A DNA stretch of 43,251 nt from Betaproteobacteria bacterium (GTDB taxonomy: Bacteria > Pseudomonadota > Gammaproteobacteria > Burkholderiales > SG8-39): the NCBI GenBank assembly GCA_947476535.1, contig CANJRC010000023.1, positions 1 through 43,251 on the forward strand, written 5' to 3'. The notes under the pieces are model-generated. The model was not told the origin of the DNA, searched no databases, and saw nothing but the letters and a program-made list of their open reading frames with translations. Positions 1 through 8,388 of the stretch are shown here, in pieces. The position numbers and the translations under genes were made by a program. The stretch's first letter is position 1. Every line of letters starts with the position of its first letter.

Positions 1-759
1 AAGACCTATCGCGCGCGCGGGCCGGGCGGGGCGCCCTTCAACGCCGTGGATCGCGTCAGCTTTAGTATCGCTGCGGGCGAAACCATGGGCCTCGTGGGCG
101 AGTCCGGCTGCGGCAAGAGCACGCTGTCGCGCTGCCTGATGCGCCTGGTAGAACCGACCGAGGGCAGCGTGCGCTTTGACGGCATCGACGTGCGCGCGCT
201 CGACCAGGCGTCGTTGCGGTCGTTTCGCAGGCGCATGCAGATCGTGCACCAGGACCCATATTCGTCGCTTGATCCGCTGATGCGGATTGACCGCATCCTC
301 GCAGCCCCCTTGCACTACGTGTTGAAGCTCGAGCGTCCTGCGGTGGAAAAGCGGATGGTGCAGTTACTCGAGGAGGTAGGGCTGAATGCAGCGCACCGCC
401 TAGCCTACCCCCACGAATTGTCAGGGGGGCAGCGCCAGCGCGTCGCCATTGCACGCGCCCTGAGCCTCGACCCGAATTTCATCATTGCCGATGAGCCGAC
501 CTCGGCGCTGGATGTGTCGATCCAGGCGCAGGTGCTGAACCTGCTGCTGCGCCTGCAGCGCGATCACGGCCTGGCAATGCTGTTCATTTCGCACGACATC
601 TCGCTGGTGGCGCACATGAGCGATCGCATCGCCGTCATGCAATCGGGAAAGTTCGTCGAGACCGGGCCGACCGCAAAGATCATTGGTGGCGCGCAGCATC
701 CCTACACGCAGACGCTGCTCGCCGCGCGGCCGCACAAGCCCGCGGTGCACACCGGCTGA
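1..759 (+). CDS. Oligopeptide/dipeptide ABC transporter ATP-binding protein (DppF/OppF type), 5' end cut by the window
   Basis: This is the cytoplasmic ATPase subunit of a peptide-type ABC importer. The frame is open from base 1, so the true start lies outside the window. Numbering from the first visible codon, the Walker A motif GESGCGKST is at residues 33-41, a Q-loop (VHQDP) near 82-86, the signature LSGGQ at 140-144, Walker B (FIIADE) at 160-165 and the switch His in ISHD near 198. The C-terminal HPYT segment is typical of the oligopeptide/dipeptide subfamily, in which DppF/OppF is the second ATPase. The substrate cannot be told from this subunit; nickel and other oligopeptide-family importers share these motifs. 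The membrane and binding subunits would lie to the left. It converges on the P450 gene. Confidence 0.93.
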   Translation, partial: KTYRARGPGGAPFNAVDRVSFSIAAGETMGLVGESGCGKSTLSRCLMRLVEPTEGSVRFDGIDVRALDQASLRSFRRRMQIVHQDPYSSLDPLMRIDRILAAPLHYVLKLERPAVEKRMVQLLEEVGLNAAHRLAYPHELSGGQRQRVAIARALSLDPNFIIADEPTSALDVSIQAQVLNLLLRLQRDHGLAMLFISHDISLVAHMSDRIAVMQSGKFVETGPTAKIIGGAQHPYTQTLLAARPHKPAVHTG

Positions 760-795
760 ACTTGCTCGCGGGCTAGCGCCTGATAGCGCGGCCGA

Positions 796-810
796 GCCTG
801 CGTAGCAGGC
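796..810. other. Short GC-rich hairpin between convergent genes
   Basis: GCCTGC, loop GTA, GCAGGC form a perfect 6-bp stem in the 62 bases between the stop codons of the ABC ATPase and the P450. Neither strand has a T-run after it, so it is at best a weak or rho-assisted bidirectional terminator. Confidence 0.35.
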
Positions 811-821
811 CGTGCGGCCCT

Positions 822-2012
822 TCAGATTGGCCAGACGACCGGTAGTTCGGTCGGCGCCCACACCACGCCGCCGGCGGTCTTTATTTCGGCATTGTCCTTG
901 AGTCCGAGCAGCGGGAAGGCCTTGCACCACTCCTCGAGAAAGACGCGGATTTCGATGCGGGCGAGGTGTGAACCGATGCATCGATGCGGACCGGCACCAA
1001 AGATCAGGTGCGGGCTGATGCGCCGGTCGAAATCCACCACATAGGGGTTGTCTACTGCCTGATCGTCCAGGCCAAAGACCTGGGTGAGGAGGGCGATGCG
1101 ATCGCCGCGCCGGAACTGCACGCCGCGATATTCGAAGTCGTGCGTTGCGCCGCGCTCCAGCGTGACGATGCCGTGCACGCGCAGCAGTTCTTCCACGGCC
1201 GCTGGAATAAGGGCCGGGTCGTCGGTGATGCGCTTGTACTGTGCGGGATGCTTGGCCAGGTAAGCGACGAAAAAAGACAGCAGCGACTTCACGGTGTCGA
1301 GGCCCGCGAGGAACAGCATGACGCCCAGCCCCGAGCGCTCGGATTCGGTGAGTTCGCGAAACGACAATTTGGCCGTGGCCAGTTGCGTGAGCATGTCGTC
1401 GACTGGATGTACTTGACGGTTCCTGTACTTGGCCTGGAGGTAGGCGGCAAGCTCGGTCATCGCGTCCTGGCGGTCATTGAAGTCTGGGCTCTTGGTGTAC
1501 TTGATGGCCATGCGCACCAGTTCAGCACGGTCGCTCAGCGGCGCGCCGGCGAGCTTGAGGAAGAGTGTGACCGAGAAACGCTCGCCGACTTCCTCGACGA
1601 ATTCGCAGCCACCGTTGGCGCGGATTTCATCGATGATTTCCCGCACGCATTCGCGAATGCCGGGCTCCAAGGCATTGACCGAGCCGGGTGTTAGCTTGGG
1701 ATTTAGGATGCGGCGGAACTCGGTATGCTCGGGCGGGTCGGACTGCACCGGCAACATGGGCGGATCGAACAGCTTGGCCCGGTTGAATACCGGATTGTTG
1801 GAGAACTTGTCGGTCTGGCGCAGGATCTCCAGCCCGATTTCCGAGCGCGTCACCAGCCACAGCCCGCCGTTGCGTGGCGAATAAAAGATGGGCGGCGCTT
1901 CGCCGTGCAGGCGCCTGGCCGTCGCGAAGTGCGGATCACGCACCACTTCGGGCGACGAGAAGTGATCAAAATCGTAGATAAGGGCCGGCGGTACGTGCGC
2001 TGGAATAGGCAT
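822..2012 (-). CDS. Cytochrome P450, P450cam (CYP101)-like
   Basis: Heme-thiolate monooxygenase of 396 residues, the usual size for a soluble bacterial P450. The I-helix oxygen-activation motif AGLDT is at 236-240, the K-helix ExxR (ELLR) at 275-278, and the heme-binding loop FGAGPHRCIG at 338-347 with Cys345 as iron ligand. The N-terminus (HVP..LIYDFD) and the stretch GLDTVKSLLSF resemble remembered CYP101 sequences, so a terpenoid or other small hydrophobic substrate is a guess. The ATG at 2012 was chosen because the longer frame, to 2135, would run into the reductase gene and adds unrelated residues; the ribosome site is weak. No ferredoxin or ferredoxin reductase gene is nearby, so electron partners must be encoded elsewhere. 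It is probably co-transcribed with the aldo/keto reductase 70 bases upstream. Confidence 0.93.
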   Translation of the reverse strand: MPIPAHVPPALIYDFDHFSSPEVVRDPHFATARRLHGEAPPIFYSPRNGGLWLVTRSEIGLEILRQTDKFSNNPVFNRAKLFDPPMLPVQSDPPEHTEFRRILNPKLTPGSVNALEPGIRECVREIIDEIRANGGCEFVEEVGERFSVTLFLKLAGAPLSDRAELVRMAIKYTKSPDFNDRQDAMTELAAYLQAKYRNRQVHPVDDMLTQLATAKLSFRELTESERSGLGVMLFLAGLDTVKSLLSFFVAYLAKHPAQYKRITDDPALIPAAVEELLRVHGIVTLERGATHDFEYRGVQFRRGDRIALLTQVFGLDDQAVDNPYVVDFDRRISPHLIFGAGPHRCIGSHLARIEIRVFLEEWCKAFPLLGLKDNAEIKTAGGVVWAPTELPVVWPI

Positions 2013-2082
2013 TGTTATCACATGGATATCGATTAAAGGCTGATCGGTTGATGTCGGTGAAGCTTGTTGTGCTGTGATGTGT

Positions 2083-2946
2083 TCAGGCCAACACGGCGAG
2101 CTCTTCGACCGACAGCTTGAGCGCTGCCGCGGCAATGTTTTCCTCCAGGTGCGCCACCGAACCCGTGCCGGGGATCATCAGGATGGCCGGCGATTTCGAC
2201 AGCAACCACGCCAAGGCCATCTGCGCCGCGCTCACGCCGCGCGCGGCCGCCAGCTGTTTCAATTTATCCGACTTGAGACTGCGACCGGCGTCCATCGGAT
2301 ACCAGGGCATGAACGGGATGCCCTGGCGTTCGCATGCGGCCAGTACGGCGTCCGAGCTGCGATCGCCGAGGTTGTACTTGTTCTGGACCGAGACGATGGG
2401 CACGATGCACCGCGCCGTCTCCAGTTGCGCCACTGAGACATTGGAGATCCCGATGTGGCGGATCTTGCCCGCGCGCTGCATGTCGGCCAGCGCGCCGATT
2501 GAGTCGGCATACGGCACGGCCGGATCCGGCTCATGCAACTGGTACAGATCGATGCACGCGACTTTCAGACGTTTCAGGCTGCCTTCCAGCGCCTGACGCA
2601 GGTGCTCCGGGCGACCGTCCGGGTTCCAGGCGTGCGGCTCAGGTCGAGTCAGCCCGCCCTTGGTTGCAATGACCAGGCCTGCGGGATAGGGGTGCAGCGC
2701 CTCCGCAATCAAGGCTTCGCTGACCCCAGGACCGTAACTGTCGGCCGTGTCGATGAAGTTGACCCCGAGTTCCACGGCCCGCCGCAGCACGTTGCGGACT
2801 GTAACGTGATCCTTCGGCGGCCCCCAGACCGAGGGGCCGCAGATGCGCATGGCGCCAAAGCCCATTCGGTGGACGGGCTTGTCGCCGATTGCCAGGGTTC
2901 CCGCTGCAGCGGCCCCCAGCGTCGACACGTGAATACCTGCGGCCAT
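2083..2946 (-). CDS. Aldo/keto reductase family oxidoreductase
   Basis: NAD(P)H-dependent reductase of 287 residues with the AKR barrel pattern. The catalytic tetrad is visible: Asp66 and Tyr71 in DTADSYG, Lys96 in ATKGG and His138 in QLHEPD. The segment HIGISNVS near 185 is the usual family signature, and the C-terminal IPGTGS segment is the cofactor phosphate-binding region. It is of the short type related to YdbC/PLR-like reductases. It lies just upstream of the P450 on the same strand, so the two may act on the same compound (hydroxylation and carbonyl reduction); this is inference. The substrate is unknown. Confidence 0.9.
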   Translation of the reverse strand: MAAGIHVSTLGAAAAGTLAIGDKPVHRMGFGAMRICGPSVWGPPKDHVTVRNVLRRAVELGVNFIDTADSYGPGVSEALIAEALHPYPAGLVIATKGGLTRPEPHAWNPDGRPEHLRQALEGSLKRLKVACIDLYQLHEPDPAVPYADSIGALADMQRAGKIRHIGISNVSVAQLETARCIVPIVSVQNKYNLGDRSSDAVLAACERQGIPFMPWYPMDAGRSLKSDKLKQLAAARGVSAAQMALAWLLSKSPAILMIPGTGSVAHLEENIAAAALKLSVEELAVLA

Positions 2947-2980
2947 ATGCGTTCCTGCGGGTTGATTGCCTGCGACGGAC

Positions 2981-2986
2981 TATAAT
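2981..2986 (+). promoter_or_regulatory. Probable -10 element for the DUF3460-TPR lipoprotein pair
   Basis: A perfect TATAAT lies 36 bases before the ATG of the DUF3460 gene, in the divergent gap with the reductase. TTGATT at 2962-2967 is only 13 bases upstream, too close to be an ideal -35, so the match rests mainly on the -10. Confidence 0.5.
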
Positions 2987-3021
2987 TCAAATTCCCGCAA
3001 TTTCTGCCCTGGAAATTATCA

Positions 3022-3213
3022 ATGGCAAAGCCTTACGAGTCCGATGTCACGCGCATGATCCGCGACCTCCTGCAGGAAAAGCCGCACATCGTCGACGAGC
3101 AGAAAAAGGGACGCGCCATGTGGTGGGACAAGGCACAGGATGTCGACACGCAACAGCGCGACAAGGAGTCCACGGTTGCGCAACAGCCTTACGTGTACCA
3201 GAACAAGGTCTGA
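3022..3213 (+). CDS. DUF3460 family small protein
   Basis: A 63-residue soluble protein beginning MAKPYESDVT, with a charged middle (KGRAMWWDK) and ending in PYVYQNKV. The length and the PYES, KGRxxxWDK and PYVY motifs match DUF3460, a family known mainly from betaproteobacteria with no assigned function. A perfect TATAAT precedes it, and it is followed by the TPR lipoprotein on the same strand after a 51-base gap. There is no signal peptide or membrane segment. Confidence 0.85.
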   Translation: MAKPYESDVTRMIRDLLQEKPHIVDEQKKGRAMWWDKAQDVDTQQRDKESTVAQQPYVYQNKV

Positions 3214-3264
3214 GCGACCGATGCCGCCTTGGCGGGCGTTGAACGTGTTGGCGTTGTTGCCCGC

Positions 3265-3936
3265 ATGAAGGTCAGGCTGGCGGGTCTACTGGTTTTTGCG
3301 GGCTTGGTTTCAGGATGCGCAGGTCCTCTGGCCTTCATCCCGATTACTCCGTTGTTGTCGTCGGCGCTGGCGTCGCGTGGCGAGGACACCAAAAGCGCCC
3401 AGGCAATTACTGAGATGCAAAAAAAGGGCGATTGGCCAGGTTTGGCCAAATTCGCCCAAGACCGGCTCCTCAGGGACCCGTCAAATGGCAACTTGTGGGT
3501 CATGCTGGGCTACGCCCTCGTGCAGCAATCCCGCTATGCGGACGCCATCCAGGCCTTGTCGCGGGCCGTCTCGATCGACCCCGAAGACATTGACGGTTGG
3601 AATATTCTGGCCGATGCGCAGCGCCGGGCCGGTCAACCCGGAGCCTCTTCGCGGACGCTTCAGCGAGCAGCCGCAGTGGATCCGACGTCCGGGGTGACGC
3701 GCTACCTGATGGGCGAGGCATTCAAGGAAAATGGGGAGCCGGATCGGGCCGAATCGGCATTTCGGGAGGCTTTGAAAATTTCACCCGACCTGGCCCTTGC
3801 GTGGTTTGGACTTGGCGAGCTCTTGCTTCGGACGGGTTCACCTAACGATCTGGATGTCATCGCGGAGAACTTAGTCCATCTGGATCCCAAACTGGCGAAG
3901 GAGTTCGCCCTGTTGCGGGCCAATGGCGGACGCTGA
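3265..3936 (+). CDS. TPR-repeat lipoprotein
   Basis: A 223-residue exported protein. The N-terminus is a lipoprotein signal (positive MKVR, hydrophobic core, lipobox LVSGC) with the acylated Cys at 18. The region from about residue 70 to 215 holds three to four TPR units, recognisable by repeats such as GYALVQQSRYADAIQALSRA and ALAWFGLGELLLR. TPR proteins are protein-binding scaffolds; the partner is unknown. A TTG at 3229 would lengthen the frame, but the ATG at 3265 places the signal peptide correctly at the N-terminus. A functional link with DUF3460 is suggested only by adjacency. Confidence 0.85.
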   Translation: MKVRLAGLLVFAGLVSGCAGPLAFIPITPLLSSALASRGEDTKSAQAITEMQKKGDWPGLAKFAQDRLLRDPSNGNLWVMLGYALVQQSRYADAIQALSRAVSIDPEDIDGWNILADAQRRAGQPGASSRTLQRAAAVDPTSGVTRYLMGEAFKENGEPDRAESAFREALKISPDLALAWFGLGELLLRTGSPNDLDVIAENLVHLDPKLAKEFALLRANGGR

Positions 3937-4128
3937 AACCTGACCAGGGGCGATTTACCCTGAAGTAAGATTAGAGATTCAACTTGAAGTAGACTTTATA
4001 GATACCTGTTTCTAGGTAATATATTGTAATTATCTACCGTATAAAAATAGCGCATAATGTATATTATGTAAAGTTATGCAGGTGGCCCAAACCAGCCGCA
4101 GGGATCCCATCAGAGTCTGCCAACTGGC
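3937..4128. other. AT-rich convergent intergenic region with inverted repeats
   Basis: From about 3960 to 4078 the sequence is strikingly AT-rich compared with everything around it. It contains a perfect inverted repeat CATAAT-GTAT-ATTATG at 4053-4068 and TACCT-GTTTCT-AGGTA at 4003-4018. Both flanking genes point into the region, so it needs no promoter for them. No GC-rich hairpin with a T-run was seen. Confidence 0.6.
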
Positions 4129-4773
4129 TTATTCCCGAGCGCCTGCCTGCTGCAACAAGGAGACTATGTCTTCCCGCATGGCCCGTCTTGCCCAGATCAG
4201 GGCTGTGGCGCCATCATCATTCTTGGCGGTGACATCCGCAACCTCCCAGACCAGCAGTTTCACCACCTCGAAGTGGCCTTCTCGGACTGCCATCATCAGC
4301 GGCGTGGTGCCGTTGGGCGAGCGCGCGTCGATATCGGCCTCCTTGTCCAAGAGAAACTGGCACATCTCGACCTTGCCGCCAGCCGCGCAATAGTGCAGCG
4401 CCGTCCAGCCCGGATGGTTCACCTGGGCGCCCCGGTCGACCAACAGGCGGGCGACATCCAGGCTGCCGCCGATGGCGGCAAACATCAGGGGCGTATCCCC
4501 GAAGGCATTGCGATGCTGGAGACTAGCCTTTGAATTCAACAGTAGGCGCGCCATTTGTACATGTCCGTGGCGCGCAGCGATCATCAGCAGGGAGTTACCT
4601 GCCGAGTCCACCGTATCAACCGGCATCCCGCGCCCAACGGTCTCCCGCACCATGTCGAGGTTATTGTCCTGGGCAGCGAGCAGCAACCGCTCGAGGATTG
4701 TCTGCCCGGAAGACGAGCCGATTACCAGAAACCACAGCAGCAGGAACCGCCCGAAGTTTTGCGCCACCTTCAC
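4129..4773 (-). CDS. Exported ankyrin-repeat protein
   Basis: A 214-residue protein with an N-terminal signal-like segment (FGRFLLLWFLVIGSSSGQ, about residues 8-24) and then about five ankyrin repeats, seen as GNSLLMIAARHGHVQMARLLL, GDTPLMFAAIGGSLDVARLLV, GWTALHYCAAGGKVEMCQFLL, GTTPLMMAVREGHFEVVKLLV and GATALIWARRA. It should be a periplasmic protein-protein interaction module. The start chosen is the GTG at 4773, preceded by AGCAGG; a longer frame would begin inside tatD. It follows tatD by 16 bases and belongs to the mltG-tmk-holB-tatD operon. An ankyrin gene after tatD is common in Burkholderiales; its role is not known. Confidence 0.85.
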   Translation of the reverse strand: MKVAQNFGRFLLLWFLVIGSSSGQTILERLLLAAQDNNLDMVRETVGRGMPVDTVDSAGNSLLMIAARHGHVQMARLLLNSKASLQHRNAFGDTPLMFAAIGGSLDVARLLVDRGAQVNHPGWTALHYCAAGGKVEMCQFLLDKEADIDARSPNGTTPLMMAVREGHFEVVKLLVWEVADVTAKNDDGATALIWARRAMREDIVSLLQQAGARE

Positions 4774-4789
4774 GCTGCACCTGCTCAAG

Positions 4790-5581
4790 CTACGAGACCC
4801 CGACGCCCAGGTCAATCCCGAAAAGCCGGCTGAAATTGGCGCTGGTGACGCTGCCAACCTCCTCCACCGTCACCCCCTTGAGACGAGCCAGTTCCTCGGC
4901 TACATGACTGACGTAAGCCGGTTGATTGGTCTTGCCTCGGTGTGGAATGGGCGCAAGGAACGGGGAGTCGGTCTCGATCAACAGGCGATCCAACGGCAGG
5001 GCTTGCGCCACCGCCTTTAGCGCGACGGCATTCTTGAATGTCACGATCCCTGAAAACGAAATCAAAAAATTGAGTTCTATGGCGGCGAGGGCGGTCTCAA
5101 GTGTCTCGGTAAAACAGTGCATGACGCCCCCGGCCTTATCGGCACCCTCCTCCCGCATGATGCGCAGCGTGTCTTCAGCAGCGTCGCGAGTGTGAATGAC
5201 CAGAGGTTTTCCACAATCGCGTGCGGCGCGGATATGCACCCGAAAGCGTTCGCGCTGCCACTCCGCGTCACCCTTTACCCAGTGGTAATCGAGTCCGGTT
5301 TCCCCGATCGCGACCACCTTATCGTGGCGAGAGAGCGAAACCAGGTGTTCCACGCTGGCCGAAGCGCCCGGAACATCCGGCAACTGGTCCGGATGGACGC
5401 CCACCGTGGCATAGAAGTTGGCATGGTCCTCGGCGAGTTTCAGGACATCCGGAAAACCCGTCAGATTGACACTGATGCATAGCGCATGGGTGACGTGGCG
5501 CGCGCGCATCTCCGCCTGAATGGCATCGAGCTTTCCCGCGTAGTCGGGAAAGTCGAGGTGGCAATGGGAGTCGACCAGCAC
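4790..5581 (-). CDS. TatD family metal-dependent hydrolase (YcfH type DNase)
   Basis: A 263-residue TIM-barrel hydrolase of the TatD family, whose members are 3'-5' exonucleases or deoxyribonucleases in the cytoplasm. Metal ligands are visible: His6 and His8 (DSHCHLD), Glu94 (GETGLDY), His130 (VIHTRDA), His155 (MHCF) and Asp205 (ETDSPFLAP). Translation starts at a GTG at 5581 that directly abuts the holB stop codon (TGA then GTG), so translation is probably coupled. The order tmk-holB-tatD matches E. coli tmk-holB-ycfH. The pilZ gene that sits between holB and tatD in many proteobacteria is absent. Confidence 0.95.
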   Translation of the reverse strand: MLVDSHCHLDFPDYAGKLDAIQAEMRARHVTHALCISVNLTGFPDVLKLAEDHANFYATVGVHPDQLPDVPGASASVEHLVSLSRHDKVVAIGETGLDYHWVKGDAEWQRERFRVHIRAARDCGKPLVIHTRDAAEDTLRIMREEGADKAGGVMHCFTETLETALAAIELNFLISFSGIVTFKNAVALKAVAQALPLDRLLIETDSPFLAPIPHRGKTNQPAYVSHVAEELARLKGVTVEEVGSVTSANFSRLFGIDLGVGVS

Positions 5582-6592
5582 TCAGCCCGCCTGTACGACC
5601 GGTCGACCTGCCACGGTGCGATATTGCAGCAACAGGTCTTCGAAAAACAGGCGCGCATTGAGCGGATGCTGGGCGAGTGCCCGCGCCTCGCCAAGCCGCC
5701 GCATCAGTCCTGCCAGCGCCGCTGGATCCAATGGACGACAAATTTTCTCAATGGCAGCCTGAGCCTCAAGGTTGTAACGCGCTCGACCCGCCATGTGTGT
5801 GGCCAGCAAGTCGTACACCCAGCGCTGCAGCCAGCCCACGACAACGGCCGGCGCAACGGTGTCACAACTCTGAGCCAGCGCCAGAGGATCGAAGGACGCA
5901 GCGGCCAGCCGATTGAGGAACTCCCGTCGCTTGGGCTCTAATTGCGCAGCAGAAAGCACTGCCAAAGGCGCGCCTGCCGCCCCGGCCAGGGCCAATTCAG
6001 GTTCGTCTATACCTTGCGCTTTCAACCACTTGGCAGCCGCTTGGGGGTCCGGCGTCGCTACCGGCATGACCATACAGCGGCTGCGAATGGTTGCCAGCAA
6101 GCGCTGTGGCCTGCTGGTCACCAACAGATAGTGCGTGTCTGGCGGAGGTTCCTCGAGATTTTTCAGCAGCGCGCTTTGCGCCGCCGCGTTCATAGCGTCA
6201 GCGGGGTCGATCAGGATGACGCGCGCCCCGCCCCGGTGCGTGCCGATCGCCAGAAAGCTCTCGGTCGCCCTCACCTGTTCAATCTTGATCTGGTCGCTCT
6301 TCTTCTTTTCCTTCTTGGTGGGCGTTTCGTCCTCGCTCTCCGGCACCATGCTTTCGGGCTGGAGGCGTCGAAAATCGGGGTGGTTGCCCTGGGAAAACCA
6401 GTTGCAGGCCTGGCAGACCTCGCAAGGCAACCCATGCTCGTCACGCGATTCGCACAGCAGTGATTTGGCAAAGGTATCCGCCAGCAAGGACTTTCCCAGG
6501 CCAGGGCGACCGATCATCAGCAAGGCATGCGGCAGCTTGCCGCCCTGCTTCGGTAGCGCCCTCCATGCATCAAATTGCCAATCATTAATCAT
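5582..6592 (-). CDS. holB: DNA polymerase III delta' subunit
   Basis: Clamp-loader subunit of the replicative polymerase, 336 residues. The AAA+ N-terminus has the P-loop-like GRPGLGKS at 28-35 and a zinc module with Cys47, Cys57, Cys60 and Cys63. The ALLKNLEEPP motif and the SRC arginine-finger motif (TIRSRC) follow. The insert TKKEKKKSDQIKIEQVR just before the SRC domain is lysine-rich. It sits 6 bases after tmk and abuts tatD, in the expected operon. In E. coli the delta' subunit does not itself bind ATP productively, so the intact P-loop here may or may not be functional. Confidence 0.95.
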   Translation of the reverse strand: MINDWQFDAWRALPKQGGKLPHALLMIGRPGLGKSLLADTFAKSLLCESRDEHGLPCEVCQACNWFSQGNHPDFRRLQPESMVPESEDETPTKKEKKKSDQIKIEQVRATESFLAIGTHRGGARVILIDPADAMNAAAQSALLKNLEEPPPDTHYLLVTSRPQRLLATIRSRCMVMPVATPDPQAAAKWLKAQGIDEPELALAGAAGAPLAVLSAAQLEPKRREFLNRLAAASFDPLALAQSCDTVAPAVVVGWLQRWVYDLLATHMAGRARYNLEAQAAIEKICRPLDPAALAGLMRRLGEARALAQHPLNARLFFEDLLLQYRTVAGRPVVQAG

Positions 6593-6598
6593 TTAATA

Positions 6599-7255
6599 TT
6601 AAATACTTGAAACAATATTCTCTAGTATTACTTGAATATCGGCAAGGGGACGATTGGCATCCAGAATCTTCATCCGCTGGGGAAACTGCGCCGCGCGTCG
6701 AAGGTAGCCGTCGCGTACGCGCTCGAAAAATGCCCGGTTCTGCTGCTCGAACCGGTCGCGAGAGGCCTGGGCCGGTGCGCCCGACGATGTGCTTTCACCC
6801 TCGAGATCCCGCGCGCCGCGGCGCCGCGCTGCCACGTCGGTCGGTACGTCGAAGACCAGCGTCAGATCCGGCTGGAACTCTCCCTGCACCCAGGTTTCCA
6901 GAGTCTCGATGCGCCTGGGGTCCATTTCCCGCCCACCCCCTTGATAAGCGAAGGTGGCATCGGTAAAGCGGTCGGAAATTACCCATTTCCCGGCTGCCAG
7001 CGACGGGTAGATCACCCTTTCCAGGTGTTCTCTGCGGGCGGCGAACATGAGCAATGTCTCGGTTTCGATGTGCATCGGCTCGCCAAGGACGAGCGTGCGC
7101 AACTGTTCGCCCAACGGTGTCCCCCCGGGTTCCCGCGTAACAACGACTTCGATGTCGCGCTGGCGCACGCGTTCCGCAAGCCATGCGAGGTGGGTGCTCT
7201 TGCCAGCGCCGTCCACACCCTCAAGCGTGATGAACTTGCCCCTTCCTTGGTTCAT
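6599..7255 (-). CDS. tmk: Thymidylate kinase (dTMP kinase)
   Basis: Phosphorylates dTMP to dTDP in the cytoplasm for DNA synthesis. The protein has 218 residues, with the P-loop EGVDGAGKS at 12-20, the TREPGG substrate-binding segment at 40-45, the DRF motif (Asp95-Arg96) with the YQGGGR dTMP-binding stretch after it, and a LID region rich in arginine (ARRRGAR). Its ATG overlaps the mltG stop codon (ATGA), which suggests translational coupling. About 14 residues around [13 protein letters not shown] form an unusually Ser/Ala-rich insert in the LID region. Confidence 0.96.
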   Translation of the reverse strand: MNQGRGKFITLEGVDGAGKSTHLAWLAERVRQRDIEVVVTREPGGTPLGEQLRTLVLGEPMHIETETLLMFAARREHLERVIYPSLAAGKWVISDRFTDATFAYQGGGREMDPRRIETLETWVQGEFQPDLTLVFDVPTDVAARRRGARDLEGESTSSGAPAQASRDRFEQQNRAFFERVRDGYLRRAAQFPQRMKILDANRPLADIQVILENIVSSI

Positions 7256-8241
7256 GGTTTTGCTCCGGCGCGCTGGTAACGGGCGACCGCCCGGTTGTGC
7301 TGGTCTAGGCTACGCGAGAACTCGCTGGAACCGTCCCCCCTGGCCACAAAGAAAAGCGCGTCGGTCTTGTCCGGTTTGACCGCGGCACGCAGCGACGCGA
7401 GGCCCGGTATGGCAATCGGGCTGGGTGGAAGACCGTCGCGCGTATAGGTATTGTGAGGCGTGTCCGTCACAAGGTCGCGCTTGCGCAGGTTGCCGTCGAA
7501 TTTGCTGCCAAGACCGTAGATCACGGTCGGGTCCGTCTGCAGGCGCATCCCTATACGCAACCGGTTGGTGAATACGCCGGCAATCTGCCCGCGATCCTCG
7601 CCGCGCCCGGTTTCTTTCTCGACGATGGAGGCCAGGATCAGGGCCTCGTAGGGACTTTGCAACGGGGAATCGGCGGCTCTTTGCATCCACACCGATTCTA
7701 GCTGCTTCTGCATCGCACGATGGGCCCGGGCGAGGATTGCAAGGTCGCTTTCTCCCTTGCCGAACAGGTAGGTGTTCGGGAAGAACCAGCCCTCGGCCGC
7801 GCGGTCGGAAGCCCCCAGTTTTTCCATGATCTCGGGGTCGGACATGCCCCGGGTGTCGTGCCGCACCGATGGGTGCGCGTCGAGCGCCGCGCGCAGTTGT
7901 CGCACCGTCCAGCCCTCGATGAATACCACTTCAACCTGGGTGAAATCACCCTGCGTCAATTTGCGCAAGATCTGCCAGGGCGTGATTCCCTGTGAAACCG
8001 CGTAGCTTCCAGCCTTGATATTGGTGTCCATGCCACTCAGGCGCGCCAGCAGGTTGAACTGCCAGGACGACAGTGCAATGCCCGTATCGACCATCTGTCG
8101 CGTCGCTGCCCGCAGCGAGCTACCCCGCTGGATGGAAAACTCCACCGTCGGGGAAGCCAGCGGCACTGAACCCAGCGCACTCCAGGCCAGATAGGCAATG
8201 GCAAGGAGCATGACGAGCACCCCGAACTTGAGGGTACGCAT
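7252..8241 (-). CDS. mltG: Endolytic peptidoglycan transglycosylase MltG (YceG-like)
   Basis: Inner-membrane enzyme that cuts nascent glycan strands and is thought to set their length. The protein has 329 residues, with one N-terminal membrane anchor (about 5-24), a LysM-like region ([18 protein letters not shown]) and the YceG catalytic domain. The motif ASIVEKETG carries the catalytic Glu, about residue 208, and [13 protein letters not shown] follows. The ATG at 8241 was chosen because it places the membrane anchor at the N-terminus; a frame reaching 8358 adds 39 non-family residues and would overlap the upstream promoter. It is the first gene of the mltG-tmk-holB-tatD-ankyrin operon and is divergent from ygfZ, a common Burkholderiales arrangement. 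Confidence 0.94.
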   Translation of the reverse strand: MRTLKFGVLVMLLAIAYLAWSALGSVPLASPTVEFSIQRGSSLRAATRQMVDTGIALSSWQFNLLARLSGMDTNIKAGSYAVSQGITPWQILRKLTQGDFTQVEVVFIEGWTVRQLRAALDAHPSVRHDTRGMSDPEIMEKLGASDRAAEGWFFPNTYLFGKGESDLAILARAHRAMQKQLESVWMQRAADSPLQSPYEALILASIVEKETGRGEDRGQIAGVFTNRLRIGMRLQTDPTVIYGLGSKFDGNLRKRDLVTDTPHNTYTRDGLPPSPIAIPGLASLRAAVKPDKTDALFFVARGDGSSEFSRSLDQHNRAVARYQRAGAKP

Positions 8242-8337
8242 CAGATGAGTGTCCAGCCTGCAACAGGCGCGAGGAAGGTACCGGTGATCAATCGAGCCTG
8301 CTTCAATTGGGGTGGGGAAAGGGTGAAATGCTGCCGC

Positions 8338-8343
8338 TATAAT
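8338..8343 (+). promoter_or_regulatory. Probable -10 element for ygfZ
   Basis: A perfect TATAAT lies 46 bases before the ygfZ ATG in the divergent mltG/ygfZ gap. A well-spaced -35 is not obvious; TTGGGG at 8307-8312 is 25 bases upstream, which is too far. Confidence 0.4.
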
Positions 8344-8388
8344 AGCGCGCCCATTCACGCAGTTTCCCGCGATCGACGATCATCACTC

